DNA of 64,000 bases from positions 6,247,993-6,311,992 of the forward strand of contig CM024760.1 of the NCBI GenBank assembly GCA_014218235.1. The letters run 5' to 3'. The position numbers and the translations under genes are program-made. Shown here piece after piece: positions 46,256 to 58,200 of the stretch. The stretch comes from Colocasia esculenta. Taxonomy: Eukaryota; Streptophyta; Magnoliopsida; Alismatales; Araceae. Under the pieces are notes generated by a model. That model did no database searches, had not been told where the DNA came from, and worked only from the letters and a program-made list of their open reading frames with translations. Each line of letters starts with the position of its first letter. Within the stretch, counting starts at the first letter, position 1.

Positions 46256-49200
46256 AGACATCATTGGCATGGGTGACATCCACATAAAGACCAATATTGG
46301 TTGCAAGTTGGTGCTTAGAGATGTGAGGTGGCTGATTTAAGACTGAATTTAATTTCAGTTGGAAAGCTAGATGATGAAGACTATGATAGCAGATTCTAAG
46401 GGAAAATGGAAGCTCAGTAAGGTTCTCTTGTTGTTGCTAGTGGAAAGAATGTCATATCTTATACAGATTGCAAGCCAAAGCTTGTGGTGATCAGTTGAAT
46501 GCTACAAGAAAGATTCAGGTATGGAGTTGTGGCATAGGAGATTGGGACACATGAGCGAGAAGGGGTTGCAGTTCTTTCCAAGAAAGAAGTCTTGCCAGAC
46601 TTCAGAGGTACACATTTGAACTCATGTGTTGATTGCTTGGTTGTAAACAACATAGAGTTTCTTTTGCTAGTCCTCCATTATCTAGAAAATTGCATGCTTT
46701 AGATCGTGTCTATACAGATGTCTGTAGTCCTTTGAGGACAAAAACTCTGGTGGGGATCAGTTAATGTTTCAGGTATCAGTGGTGCACTTTACTTTGTTAC
46801 TTTTATAGATGATTATTCTAGAAAAGTTTGGGCCTATGCTTTGAAACTAAAGATCAGTTTGTTGATGTTTTCAAAGTGTTTCATGCCAGGGTTGAAAGGG
46901 AGACAGGAAGACAACTAAAATGCATAAGATCAACAATGGTGGTGAGTATACAGGATTATTAATGCTTATTGCAAGTCACAGGGCATTCAGCATGAGATGA
47001 CAATTCCTGGTACACCTCAGCATAATGGAATTGCAGAGAGGATGAACCGCACCATCATGGAAAAACCAGATGTATACTTTCAGAGGCCAAGTTGCCCAAA
47101 AGGTTTTGGATGAGCTTTAAAGATAGTTGTTGATGTGATCAACTTGTCACCATGTACAGCTCTAGATGGTGATGTTGCAGAGCATGTATGGTCAGGGAAA
47201 GGTGTCTCCTATAGGCACTTGAGGGTGTTTGGTTGTCGTGCATTTGCACATGTTCCAGACATTGAAAGGTCCAAATTAGATGGTAAAACAAAGAATGTAT
47301 TTTCTTGGTTACTCACATGATCAGTTTGGTTACAGGCTTTGTGATCCAGAAAAGAAGGTGTCAAAAGCAGAGATGTGGTCTTTTTTTAGGATCAAACCCT
47401 TGAGGATTTGAAGAGAAGACACCAGCCAAGACTTTTGTAGAGGGACTAGCAAACTGTGACCCAGTTACTCCTCCAGCATGTCAAGGTAAGATGGTGCAGA
47501 GCCTGATGTTAACTTACCTGTAGAACATGTTGGGCAGGAAGAAGATGGAGAGCAACCTCCTTTAGAGCCTCAGCTAAGAAGATCTTCCAGACAACATCAA
47601 CCTTCCAGAATGTGCTCTACAGATGAGTAAGTGATGCTTACTGATGCAGGTGAACTAGAGAGTTACCGGAAGCACTTGAAAGTGAGCAGAAAAAGGAGTG
47701 GTTTGTAGCTATACAGGAGAGATAGATGCTTTGCAAAAGAACCACACATATGATTTGGTACAACTACAAAAGGGAAGGAAGACCTTGAAGAACAAGTGGA
47801 TTTTCAGGTTGAAGACTCAAGACCAATATTCTCATCCAAAGTACAAAGTCAGATTGGTGGTGAAAGGCTTTGGTCAAAAGAAAGGTATTGACTTTGAAGA
47901 TATTTTTTCTCCTGTTGTTAAAATGTCTTCTATTCGTGTTGCTCTAGGTGTTGCTGCTAGCCTGGACTTGGAGGTTGAGCAGTTGGATGTGAAGACAGCT
48001 TTCTTGCACGGTGATTTGGAGGAGGAAATTTATATGGAGCAACCAGAAGGCTTCAAAGTCAAGGTAAAGAAAATCTTGTCTGCAGGTTGAGGAAGAGCTT
48101 GTATGGACTAAAGCAATCTCCAAGGCAGTGGTACAAGAAGTTTGATTCATTTATGGCTGAAAATGGATACAAAAACGACTTCAGATCATTGTGTATACAT
48201 CAATGGTTTGGTGAGAATTTTATTATTCTCTTATTATATGTTGATGACATGCTTATTCTTGGAAAAGATATGTCTATGATTGACAGGTTGAAGAAAGAAC
48301 TTAGCAAGTCCTTTGCAATGAAGGACATGGGGCCAGCAAAGCAAATACTGGGTATGCAAATTTCTCGTGATAGAAAGGCCAAGAAAATATGGTATTCACA
48401 GGAGAAATACATCGAGAAGGTTGGACAGGTTCAGTATGAGCAATGCAAAGCCAGTTGGTTCTCCTTCTGCAAGTCATTTCAAGTTGTGCTCAGAGCAGAG
48501 TCCAAAGAGTGAAGAGGAGAATGAGAAAATGCAGAAAGTTCCTTATGCTTCAGCAGTCGGAGTCTGACGTATGCAATGGTATGTACGAGGCCGGACATCG
48601 CATATGCAGTTGGTGTTGCTAGTAGATTTCTTACAAATCCAGGGAAAGAGCACTGGGCAGCAGTGAAGTGGATCCTTAGATATCTCAGAGGTAGCTCCAA
48701 AGTTTGTTTAAGCTTTGGGGGTGGACAACCTATGTTAACAGGTTACACAGATGCAGATATGGCAAGAGATATTGATACACAAAAGTCCACATCAGGTTTT
48801 GTTCTTACTTTTGTAGGGGGAGTTGTGTCATGGCAATCCAGATTGCAAAAATGTATTGCTCTCTCTACCACAGAGGCAGAATATATTGCTGCTATAGAGG
48901 TTTGCAAAGAGATGCTGTGGATGAAAGAATTCTTACAAGAATTGGGGCTGAAACAGAAAAACTATGTAGTGTATTGTGACAGTCAAAGTGCATCCATTTA
49001 TGCAAGAACCCGACTTTTATTTCCAAGTCAAAGCATATAGATGTCAAGTACCACTGGATTAGAAATGTATTTGAAGAGAAGTAATTGCAACTTCAGAAAA
49101 TTCACACAGATGACAATGGGGCCAGTGGCGGAGCCAGGGGGGGTCAAGGGGGGCAATTGCCCCCCCCCCCCCCCCCCCCCCCTTATTTGTGTATAATTTT

Positions 49201-49490
49201 TTTTCCTTCTTAATTTTTTTACATAAAAATTCTCCTTATGTTGGGCATGTGAGATGGGCATGTGAAGATTTTTTTTTACTTTATTAATTGCCCCCCCCCC
49301 CTTGCATTGAGTACACATCAACAATTATCTTATTAATTGCCCCCTTCTAAATTGCCCCCCCTTCTAAATATTTCTGACTCCGCCACTGAATGGGCAGACA
49401 TGTTGACGAAGATCTTGCCAAAGGAAAGGCAAGAGATGTGCCGACAGTTGGTCAACATGACTTCACTTGAGGAGTCATGGAACAGCCTCC
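46256..49490 (+). pseudogene. Copia pol (integrase, RT, RNase H), broken
   Basis: Integrase pieces lie at about 46790-47110 (HNGIAERMNRTIMEK). RT starts near 47700 with KNKWIFRLK, then VEQLDVKTAFLHGDLEEEIY near 47975, and YVDD at 48237-48248. RNase H is at about 48580-49040 with TDAD, STSGFV, LSTTEAEYIA and CDSQSA. The end piece MLTKILPKERQE lies near 49400. Many frameshifts separate the pieces, and a MITE splits the last coding part. Confidence 0.8.
49123..49388. mobile_element. hAT-like MITE inside copia pol
   Basis: 266 bases with inverted ends CAGTGGCGGAGCCAGG and (reverse) CAGTGGCGGAGTCAGA. The flanks AATGGGGC (49115-49122) and AATGGGC (49389-49395) are a target duplication of about 8 bases, as for hAT elements; the second has lost one G. 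The inside has long C runs and T-rich sequence and encodes nothing. Removing it rejoins the copia frame phrase before MLTKIL. Confidence 0.75.
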
Positions 49491-49512
49491 CTTATGGGCT
49501 GAAGGGGGAGGT

Positions 49513-50189
49513 TGTTGGGCTCATGGCCCTTATTCAGCCCATGTGGACCATAAAAATCAGCAGTCACAAGGGTTATTTTTAGCCCTTCTCAGATGGACTG
49601 TGGAGGTGGTCTTATGGCCAAAAAGAACCAAAAATAGAAAAACGCAAGGGCATTGGGTCTTGCGGCTATGGGTTGCAAGACGTGTGTGTGCGACTAAGGA
49701 AAATCGGCACAGGCAGGCCTTCGCAGCTGTGGTGATTACAGGATTTCTCGTGGCCACCGTGTGCCCAAGGAGAAGGCTGAGTGGTTGTTTACAGTGCGGT
49801 GCTATTGTGAGGAGAGAAGAACAAGGGAAGAAGACAATGATCGTGGGACAATGTTCTCGCCACGGGGTGGTCAGATTTGCAGCGAGTCTTCGCTGTGATC
49901 GTGTGGGGAGAGTTTCTATATCATGTGCACGGTGACGTACATCTTTATATCTCTGTTATTCTCTTGACATTGTTACTTGGGTCTTGGGCAAGAGACGTTA
50001 AGATTTATACGTTCATTATTCTTATAGTGGATTGTTGCTCCGGCTTGCCACGTGATTTTTTTCCATCACTTTGTTGGAATTTTCCACGTAAATTTTGATG
50101 TCCTGTGTGATTGTGTGTTCCGTTCAATTTTCCGCTACGATGTTAAGCCTACTCAGATTTATTCATACACAAACATTTTATTCCCTTCA
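49513..50189 (+). mobile_element. 3' LTR of the copia element
   Basis: 677 bases starting TGTTGGGCTC and ending CCCTTCA, preceded by a purine tract. It contains the 87-base segment missing from the 5' LTR. The LTR end lies 49 bases from the exon 3 boundary of the kinase gene. Confidence 0.85.
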
Positions 50190-51888
50190 GCGTCAGCTGA
50201 GAGATGGAGCATATATAGGAAAAGGGCTGTTGAGTCCCTTGTATACTGAGCCGAATCCACCTTGTCCGAGCATATTTCGCTGTGAAAAGTTGCAAGTGGC
50301 AGTTCTCAATGTAGAAAGGCTGAACAGTAATGAGCCGATTGCAGTGATATCCTGTGAATCTGGCAAAGGAATATATGTTCAGTACCGTGGATGTTGCTGC
50401 TTCTGAACGCAATGTGCATTTTATTTGTGTAGTCGTGTTCTCTTGATCATGTGGCAATGTAAGAGGTTATAAACACAAGGCTTCTAGATTAATTCTTAGC
50501 TGCAGAGAGATCACTTACTAAGTTTTTCCCTTTTCTCCTGCCTATGACAAGAACAGCATATGCACAAAACGGTGGCCAACATCAAAGCAGCACCCACGGG
50601 GATGGCAATTGCAAGAACAGTGCCCGTTTGATTCTTCTTCTTCCTCTTCCCTGGAGAAATAGTAATACACAGCATTGAATAAGATAATATTTGCGGAAAT
50701 CTAATTGGCTTAATATGTTATGCGCCATATTTACATTATGCAATCAAAACAAGTAACAACAGAAAAAATGAGAGACAATTAACTATAGGCTCTACATGCA
50801 GTTGAACTAATCTCTGCAAGATATCAACCACTCCATCGGATTTTGACCAACTTTTTTATTCCAAGTATTCAACATTCTCGAAACCGAGTTTAAGCATTAT
50901 ACACAACATTTTAGATCAATCTAAAAGGGATTCCAGGTTTAATCAAGTAGTTCATGAAACTAGGACATCTGCGGAGGATCTTGCTATAATTCAGACCAGA
51001 GAGAGACCTAGGAACTCCATCACATGCGCATACCTTGGGCAGCTGGCTGCGCCGTGGGAGGCGGCAGGGGCGCCGCAGCGGGGGCTGGAGCACCCTCCAC
51101 GTCGCATTCCTTGGCAGCGGAACCCAGACCATCGACGGGCCGTCGTAGAACGGGGACAGTTCGTATCTAAAGTTGCAGGTAGACTTGAGAATTCTGGCTC
51201 CCCGCCTCCAGCGGAACCTGGTCTGGATGTCGTCGTTGATCCCCGTCAGGCAGGCGCTGCAGGCGTCGGGCGTCTGGTCCCTGGTGCACTGCCCAAGCGC
51301 GTAGATGATCGGTTCCTCTGGATCGCTGTAGTTGCCACGCCGGTCCCGAACATGCGCGCCGACGCGTTGTACGCGGCGTAGCGCACGACCGCCTTCATCA
51401 GCGCATCCAACTGCGTATAGAACTGCCCGTTGTCCTCCGTCAAGAACTTCTGGCTCCGCATGCCGACCAGCGGCTGTCGGAGACGGAGAAGAAGTACAGG
51501 TTGGAGAACTTGAGCATGCAGTTGCCGTACCACACCAGGGCGGTCCTCTTGTAGGGGCAGGCCTGCAGGATCTCCACCGCCGCCGTGGCCAGGCAGCTCC
51601 GACAGTCGGCGGCGGTCTTGTCCCCGCGGCACAATATGAAACCGTAGACCCCTCGGGGAAGTCGCCGACGGTGGCGTTGAGGTAGCCGGCGGCAGGGCCG
51701 TTGACCGTGAGGATGGAGATGAGGCGGTTGACGTTGGAACTGTAGGTGCCGTTGGCGGGGAAGTCAGGGCCGCTGTCGAGGCAAAGCTGGGAGAGGGGTC
51801 TGGCGGTGGTGGCGACGACGACGACGAGGAGCCCCAGAAGCAAGTGTGCTAGCTCAGGGAAAGAGAAGGGACGCAGAGGCTGTGCCAT

Positions 51889-53332
51889 TGGTCTCTGTAG
51901 CTCACCTTCCCTTGGCACAGGCGAAGGTGAAGGAGGAGGAGAAGATGGAGTGCGAGGAGCTCCAGAGCTGTCGGTTTAAGGTGGGCGTAGTTAAAGAAGG
52001 AGAAACGCGGTGGCAATGGCGATTGACGAAGACCAGGAACCAATAGATCACCAATTCTGACAGCCACGGTGTTGCCTGCCAACTTCCTTTAATGAACAAG
52101 AACAACTTGGACTGCCCCGGCAACCATCCGTATCGGAGACGACGGACGAATCGGAAGGGAGATTTTAGTATTTTACAATTTTAAAATTTTATAATATTTT
52201 TTTAAAAAAACAAATGACTGTAAGTCTCAATCCTATGTGTTTTAACAGACTCCTGCCACATATGTCTACGCAAAAAAAGCTTAAGTATTTTTACCGGTGT
52301 TAATTTTTAGTTTTTTTTTAAATCAGCATTTGATGTTCTTGGAATGACCTTTTTATCTTCTAATTATAAGTAATTGTAACTTACTTTTCAAATATCATTT
52401 TAACATTTTCGAACTTTCATTTCATATCAACAGTTGAATTATTTTTTAAATATGATATATATTGTTAACTATTTTTTTATCCTTTTTATAAAGATTTTAA
52501 ACTCTGGTGGTTAAATTTTCTTAGAAGATTTTTTTAAGAAAAACATTTACTATATTTGTACAAATATATTTAATATATTTGTGAAGGCTACCATCGCATT
52601 GTGCTCGTCCAATAAGAATTCATCAAAATATAAGTATAGCAAGTATGTCTTCTACTCCTGCCTATTCGATGTTGGTGAGAAAATGTTCTCTCTCTCATTT
52701 TTTAACCTTATTTAGTCAAATTATTAGTATATTTAAATTTCAATGAAAGGAGATGGCAAGTATTTGAGTGACACCAAACTAGCATGGAAAGTAATGCAAG
52801 TAAATGCCGAGGTTTATAGTAAATTTATTATTTTAAGAGCGGTCTATATGAAATGATCCATAAAAAAAAACAAGAGAAATACTTAATCTAGATGAGCATT
52901 TTTTATACATGAAAACTTATTTGGACAAATTATAATTTTTATTATTGACCAGGAACATGACATAATAACTTTCGAGCAAGTACGGAGTTTTGAAAACTTG
53001 AGTCCAAATCTCGTAGTCAGATTAGTACAAGATTTTCTTAATTTTGACAGTGATATTAATACAGGGTCTTCTTCGTAGGAACGGGAGATCTTAATGTCTT
53101 TACCCAAAAGAAAAAAAGAAAAGAAAAAAAAGGAGATCGTAATGTCACTACAATCATGAATAAATAAATACGCTGACACGTGCCTTGACCACTTGTTCCA
53201 GAAGGCGCGATCCACGAACCAACGTTTGGCGAAAGTTGACTGACTAGTCAACGGCGCGGACCAATCCGAGGGTCCGCACTTTTTGAATTTTCAATATTAA
53301 AAATATTTTTTCAAAAAATGAAGATTCCAAAA
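51889..53332. other. Upstream region of CRK gene 2
   Basis: No coding domain is visible. It should contain the promoter of the leftward-read kinase gene. After a GC-rich start it is AT-rich. A W-box pair is listed separately. The stretch at 53330-53345 contains the T-run that may be the poly(A) end of the LINE. Confidence 0.55.
53235..53252. promoter_or_regulatory. Inverted pair of W-boxes (WRKY sites)
   Basis: GTTGACTGACTAGTCAAC contains GTTGACT and its inverse AGTCAAC separated by four bases, about 1.35 kb upstream of the CRK gene 2 start. WRKY factors bind TTGAC cores, and CRK genes are known WRKY targets. Distance and lack of a TATA landmark make the regulatory role uncertain. Confidence 0.35.
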
Positions 53333-55922
53333 GATTTTTTTTATCGGTAAGTGTAATTGTATTGGTAAAGAAGAAGTATTTACAAAGTGCAGTCTATCTC
53401 AGCAGATAGTGGATTAAGAAAGACTAAACTCAAGTTCACACAGTCTGTAACTTTTTTTGGACAATACACAGCCTGTAAACTTAATCACAAAAGTATGAGA
53501 TCTAGAAGATAAAATAAAAGATTATTGAGCACGATAGACTGGAGAAATACAAAAATTCTTGAAAATTTTCATCTCCCTTCGAGAAATAGTGCTTGAGAAA
53601 AAATGAGCCTCCATGATGGACCGAACATCATCAAGGATGTGAAGAAGCATTTGCATTTTTGATGTTGAGTGTTCCTCAAAATTCTTCTGCACCTCTCCCT
53701 CCATAGCCCACCAGATGACTGCACCAGATCAAGCGGGCCAAAAAGATGTTGTCTTATTCCTCGAAAAAATTAGTTGAAGAAGATTGATTTCCTCCTTCAA
53801 AGTTGTTTCTATTTCCCTACCAATTTTAAATCTAACTAGGATTTGTTTCCAATCCAATTAGAGTATTGACATTGGAAAACAAATGGTTGATGGCTGCCTT
53901 ACAAAGAACACATCTGCTAGCCTGCACATAACCTTTTTTTTCATATTTTCCATAGTTGGGAGTCTGTCCAGAAAAGCCTGCCAAGTACATAAAGACCATC
54001 TTGACACTGTAGGTCCATCCCAAATCTATTCCTTGCAATTAATAAGAGGTGTGCTAGACCGAAGAACATTCCAGACTGATTGAGTGGAGAAGCTACCTTG
54101 TCATGCTTCCACAAAAACCATCGTTTCTGTGGTAGAAATAGGAATGTTAGCTATTTGTGGCCAAAGTGAAACATGTCCGGGGAAGTTGGATGGGGTAGGT
54201 TCCATTGGGTATCTCGGATAAAGCATGCAACTGTAGTATTCTCTGGAAGACCAAGATCCTGCCCAATCTGCTGTCATATAGCTGATGAATGCTCTTCTCC
54301 CGCTGATCCATGGATCGTACCACAAATTAATGTTTGCTCCAGTGCCAATAGTGAATGCCATATGCTGAATAATCCAATCTCTCTCTTTCAAAATGCCTTT
54401 TAAGCTGCTTGGATGGTAAGGCTTGCATTTGAAGATCCACATGTTCTTCTTTTCAAAGTATTTGCTACGCAGCTACTTCACCTACAAAGAGTTTCTATTT
54501 GTATTATATCCCATAATGATTCACCATACAAGCTCGGTTCCATTCTTTTAGTCTTTTGAGACCCAAACCGCCTTCAACCTTTGGTTTGCATATCTGGTCC
54601 CAACTGACCATATGCATAGAATGATTATCTTGGCACCATTTCAAAAGAAATTATTGAGGATGCCTTCAACTTCTTCATTAAATTCTTTGGAAGAGCAAAA
54701 GAAGCAGACCAATAAACAGAATATGATGATAAAATAGATCTGATTAGTTCTAATCTCCCAGCCCTTGATAGTAACCTGTTCTTCCACGAAGACACCCTCT
54801 TCTTGATTTTCTCCACAATGGGCCAACAATGATTTTTTCTTCAAGGATGGTGATAAAAATGGCAGACCCAGATATGTTGCTGGTAAAGACCCTCACTAAT
54901 CCCCAAACAATGAAGGACAACATCTTTTATAGGAGAATAAGATTTCATATACAGCTTACTTTTAGCACTGCTTAGTCTAAGCCTTAAATAAAGAAAACTT
55001 GTTCATACCTCTGATGTCCTTTTTACCGAGTGAAGATCCTCCTGAATAAAGATGATCAAATCATCGGCAAAAATAATATGTGAGATCTGCACATTAATTG
55101 TTGGCAGTTGGCATCTGATGTCATCTCCCTTCGAACCGCCTCCTCCATAAGACATGTAAAACCTTCCATGACAATGTTGAACAAATATGGTGATAAAGGA
55201 TCACCTTGACGAATCCCATTCGAGCTTTTGAAAAACTCCGTAGTAGACCCATTGAATAAAATGGAAAAAGTTGGGGTCTCAAGGCAGCTTTGAATCCATG
55301 AAATCCACTTGCTCGGGAATCCCATAGCATGCATCATAAAGTATAGAAACTCTCTATTTACTGAGTCAAAGGCCTTCTTTCAAGTCTGCTTTTATACAAA
55401 TTCTTCTTCCTTTTTCTCTTTGTCTTTAACCAATCATTGGCAAGCAAGATATATGGTGAATAGATCTTCTTTTGATGAATGCATCTTGATTAAGGCTAAT
55501 TAGGCCAGGCAGCACCTTCTGCATTCTGTTCGCAAGGATTTTAGGGATCAATTTATACATGAAAGTACAAAGGGAAATGGGTCTATACTGATCAAGAGAA
55601 TCAACTGTATCAGATTTAGGAATCAAGCAATGAATGTAGAATTTATCTGATTAAAGATTCTTCATGTTCTGAAGAAGTGTTGCACTGTCTTGATGACGTC
55701 GTGTCCCACAATTGACCAAGCCACTTGAAAAAATTCTGCAGTAAACCCATCTGGTCCAGGGCTCGTCTTTGGGTGAACTAAAATCTACATGCTTTATTTC
55801 TTCTTCTCCAACTGGAGAACAAAGCAAATCAGCTTGGGAGGAAGGTAGCATAGCAGCTGGAGTAATATCAAAGTGTTGCACTGAGTAATTCTGATTAAGC
55901 AAGGATTGAAAGAAATTAAGAG
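53333..55922 (-). mobile_element. LINE (L1-type) non-LTR retrotransposon, broken
   Basis: Read leftward: the pre-RT linker region (55920-55660, EEEIKHVDFSSPKDE), RT start DQYRPISLCTFMYKLIPKIL and LISLNQDAFI (55600-55450), GIRQGDPLSPYLFNIVMEGF near 55210, the catalytic FADD at 55071-55060 in another frame, KIKKRVSSWKNRLLSRAGR near 54800, DPWISG near 54310, and a zf-RVT-like CVLCKAAINHLF near 53920. Frameshifts and stops split all parts. No endonuclease is seen because sequence to the right is a different repeat. The 3' end may be at the A8 run near 53333. It has no relation to the neighbouring kinase gene. Confidence 0.8.
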
Positions 55923-55924
55923 TG

Positions 55925-57030
55925 TGTCTGCACCCATTTTTTCCTTTTAGCAGGGGCCATAGATGGGCCATGGCCCAAGAAGGAACCAAGAGCAAGCAGT
56001 TCGCAGCAGCAAAGCAAATGGCAAAGGGGGGTAAATACATGAAAAAGGAGGGGCTACCTTGGGCTGGGGATGCTGCCACCTCAGCCCTCAAAAGGTGTGC
56101 TATAAAGCCTCCTTTTTCTCATGCAACCAGGAGGGGCAGAGACCAGAAGCGGCAGAAATAGGGGGAGCAGAAGAAGCTTCTTGCGGCTGGGGAGTGTTCC
56201 TTGAAGAAAGCCAAGAGAGAAAAGAGAGGGTGAGCTCCATGACCCAAAGGGTATTAGAGTGAGCAAGAGATGAGAGATGGAGCGGATCCCCATATGTTCT
56301 TCCCCTTGATTTCTCTTATTTTATGTATTCTCCCCCCTCTCCTATGAGATTACAAAATAATTTTCTTTTATATGAAATTTTGAGTATCGTGCATGCTTCT
56401 TAGTGTTCCTCTTCTCCCTTTTGATTTCTTTAAAGTTTCTTGTTCTTATGCATTTATGAGATGTACTTGCTGGTACGATGAAGGGTAATAACCTCAAGTT
56501 TCTCCATGTCTCCCATCCATTCTTTGTCTTATTGTATGCTCATTTCATTCTTCTTCTCTCTGGATAATAGGCCGCCGCCCTCCTTTGTGCCTTTATGCTC
56601 ATGCATCCATGGTACAAGGGAGGAGACATGGCATATCACCTTTTTGTGCTCCCCATATGTCTGCTGGATTTTTGATGTTCCGTTGCTTTGTCCATGTGTG
56701 AAAACACGAGGAAAGTCTTCTACCCATGGATTGAAGCTTCATATGCTCATTCTAAGGTGAGAGGGAACCGCATAGCATTATGGGTAAGGGGCCTCTCCCC
56801 TCTGTCTGATCCAGTGGATCTTAGGGGAGACCCTGTCATCCAACAGTAGCCCTCTTGTTTGTCCAGAAGTCTCTGTGCTAATCCCTCACCTTCTCCATGT
56901 GAGGAGCATTAACTGCCCATTGGACAAGCATTTAACATTTTTTTTTGATACCATGAAAGCTCTGTTTTATCCCACTAGACAAATATCTTGTGAGATGGCT
57001 ACCGATCAGTTTCTCATTCAGTTCTGGAGT
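55925..57030 (+). repeat. Start of unrecognised repeat segment
   Basis: It begins at TGCACCC where LINE homology stops. The phrases GGCCATGGCCCAAGA, AGAGCAAGCA and a GCCACCTCAGCCCTCAAA block are shared with 14339-15045. A TATA-like GCTATAAAGCC lies at 56099-56109, followed by a GA-rich then T-rich stretch, which is compatible with a transposon promoter or untranslated leader. No protein domain is visible in any frame. It leads into the hairpin repeats at 57031. Confidence 0.4.
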
Positions 57031-57539
57031 CCACCGTTCAGACTGTCTCACTGTGAGATAGCCACCGTTCAGACTGTCTCACTGTGAGATAGCCACCGTT
57101 CAGAGTTTCTGCATTGTAGAAGACCCACCGTTCAGAGTTTCTGCACTGTAGAAGGCCCACCGAACAGGTTTCCTTCACTGTGGAAGGCCACCGATCAGGT
57201 TTCCTTCACTGTGGAAGGCCACCGTTCAGGTTCCCTTCACTGTGGAAGGCCACCGATCAGGTTTCTTTCACTGTCGAAGGCCACCGTTCAGGTTCCCTTC
57301 ACTGTGGAAGGCCACCGATCAGGTTTCCTTCACTGTGGAAGGCCACCGTTCAGGTTCCCTTCACTGTGGAAGGCCACCGATCAGGTTTCTTTCACTGTCG
57401 AAGGCCACCGTTCAGGTTCCCTTCACTGTGGAAGGCCACCGATCAGGTTTCCTTCACTGTGGAAGGGTCACCGTTCAGGTTTCTTTCACTGTGGAAGACC
57501 GCCGTTCTGGTTTCATTCTACATGAGATACCACCGTTCA
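57031..57539 (+). repeat. 31-bp tandem repeat array with 124-bp higher-order period
   Basis: About sixteen units begin CCACCGTTCAG or CCACCGATCAG and end in a potential stem-loop. Most are 31 bases, a few 32. In the core (57188-57466) units alternate GATC and GTTC types, and the GATC units alternate GTGGAAGG and GTCGAAGG, giving a repeating group of four (124 bases) seen twice plus a part. Because 31 is not a multiple of three, each plus-strand frame cycles through the same peptide phrases, so long open frames appear in all three registers without being genes. Confidence 0.9.
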
Positions 57540-58200
57540 AAATCACAACGTCCTCCGGCCTTGGTACATAATGGTCCTTTCCTGGATATGTCGGAGAACC
57601 AGTACCATGTGCCACAATGTTGTTGCCTTCGGCATCAACACTCTTTTTGGCCCGTCTCCATCGTGGTGGACGAATGTCATGCACACCCCCCCCCCCCACA
57701 TGTAAAATAAGGGGTTGCTGCCGAATTTTCGCCGCGATGATTCCGAATTGGTTTTGTGCCTATATAGTCACCAAGCAACTTGTGTTGTGATTCGGTACTA
57801 TTGGCAAACATAGTGTCGCCGCTATGTGGCGAACATCATCCCGTGTGCATTACCTTAGGTTGGTAGGTGTTTGCACTAAAGGATCATCCCAACATATGGT
57901 GGGCAGGGATGATTCCATCATGACAAATTATACCGAGTGACCCGTGTTTTACCCGTCATGTTGTAATTATATCAGCTTATTTTGTGCTTCGTGAGTGCAA
58001 AAGAAATAAATGAGTACCGGTGCAATGTATGTCATCCGATTAACAAATCAAATGCAAAGATAAACAAGGAAAATAACAATAACAATAATAATAATGATAG
58101 TCACAATGACGACAAAGAAATGAAAATAGAGGAAATATCAAAAGAAACAACAATTTCAAATTGGCCATCAATATTCAGCTTGATCGGTGGTGCACACCCC
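57540..58200 (+). other. Spacer between the two CCACCGTTCAG blocks
   Basis: Unrecognised sequence with a C run near 57686-57695 and an AAT/AAC trinucleotide stretch near 58072-58096. An inverted pair ATAGTG..CGCTAT lies near 57812-57825. No gene or transposon end could be supported. Confidence 0.45.

Larger units (their letters stand above)
44637..50189 (+). mobile_element. Ty1/copia retrotransposon, decayed, inserted in a CRK intron
   Basis: LTRs at 44637-45224 and 49513-50189 start TGTTGGGCTC and end CCCTTCA. The target copies are GCATC (44632-44636) and GCGTC (50190-50194), one mismatch. A primer site ACTGGTATTAGAGATTTGG follows the 5' LTR (initiator-methionine type), and a purine tract GAAGGGGGAGG precedes the 3' LTR. 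The internal order gag, protease, integrase, RT, RNase H is that of Ty1/copia. Frames are broken by many indels, so it cannot move by itself. It lies antisense to the kinase gene. Confidence 0.9.
43064..51888 (-). pseudogene. CRK gene 2 (DUF26 receptor-like kinase), degraded and split by a copia element
   Basis: Exons read leftward: 51888-51034 (signal peptide, two DUF26 domains), 50650-50519 (transmembrane helix), 50351-50239 (LSTLRTAT, GQGGFGSVY), [copia 50189-44637], 44546-44337, 43997-43761, 43671-43525, 43421-43064. The order equals CRK gene 1, so the two are tandem paralogues. Exon 1 shows the cysteine motifs CRGDKTAADCRSC and CTRDQTPDACSAC but needs at least four frame changes (near 51650, 51460, 51330, 51105). 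The kinase part has shared frameshifts and a TAG before the exon 6 end, and HTDLK instead of HRDLK. Exon 3 is followed by GGACTC where a GT donor is expected. Some indels are private to this assembly copy, so error and decay cannot be fully separated, but the shared lesions support a pseudogene. Confidence 0.75.

Noticed and set aside
57180..57710. A repeat protein gene of about 176 residues
   Set aside because: It is open in all three frames because the 31-bp unit lacks stops; there is no sign of selection on one frame.
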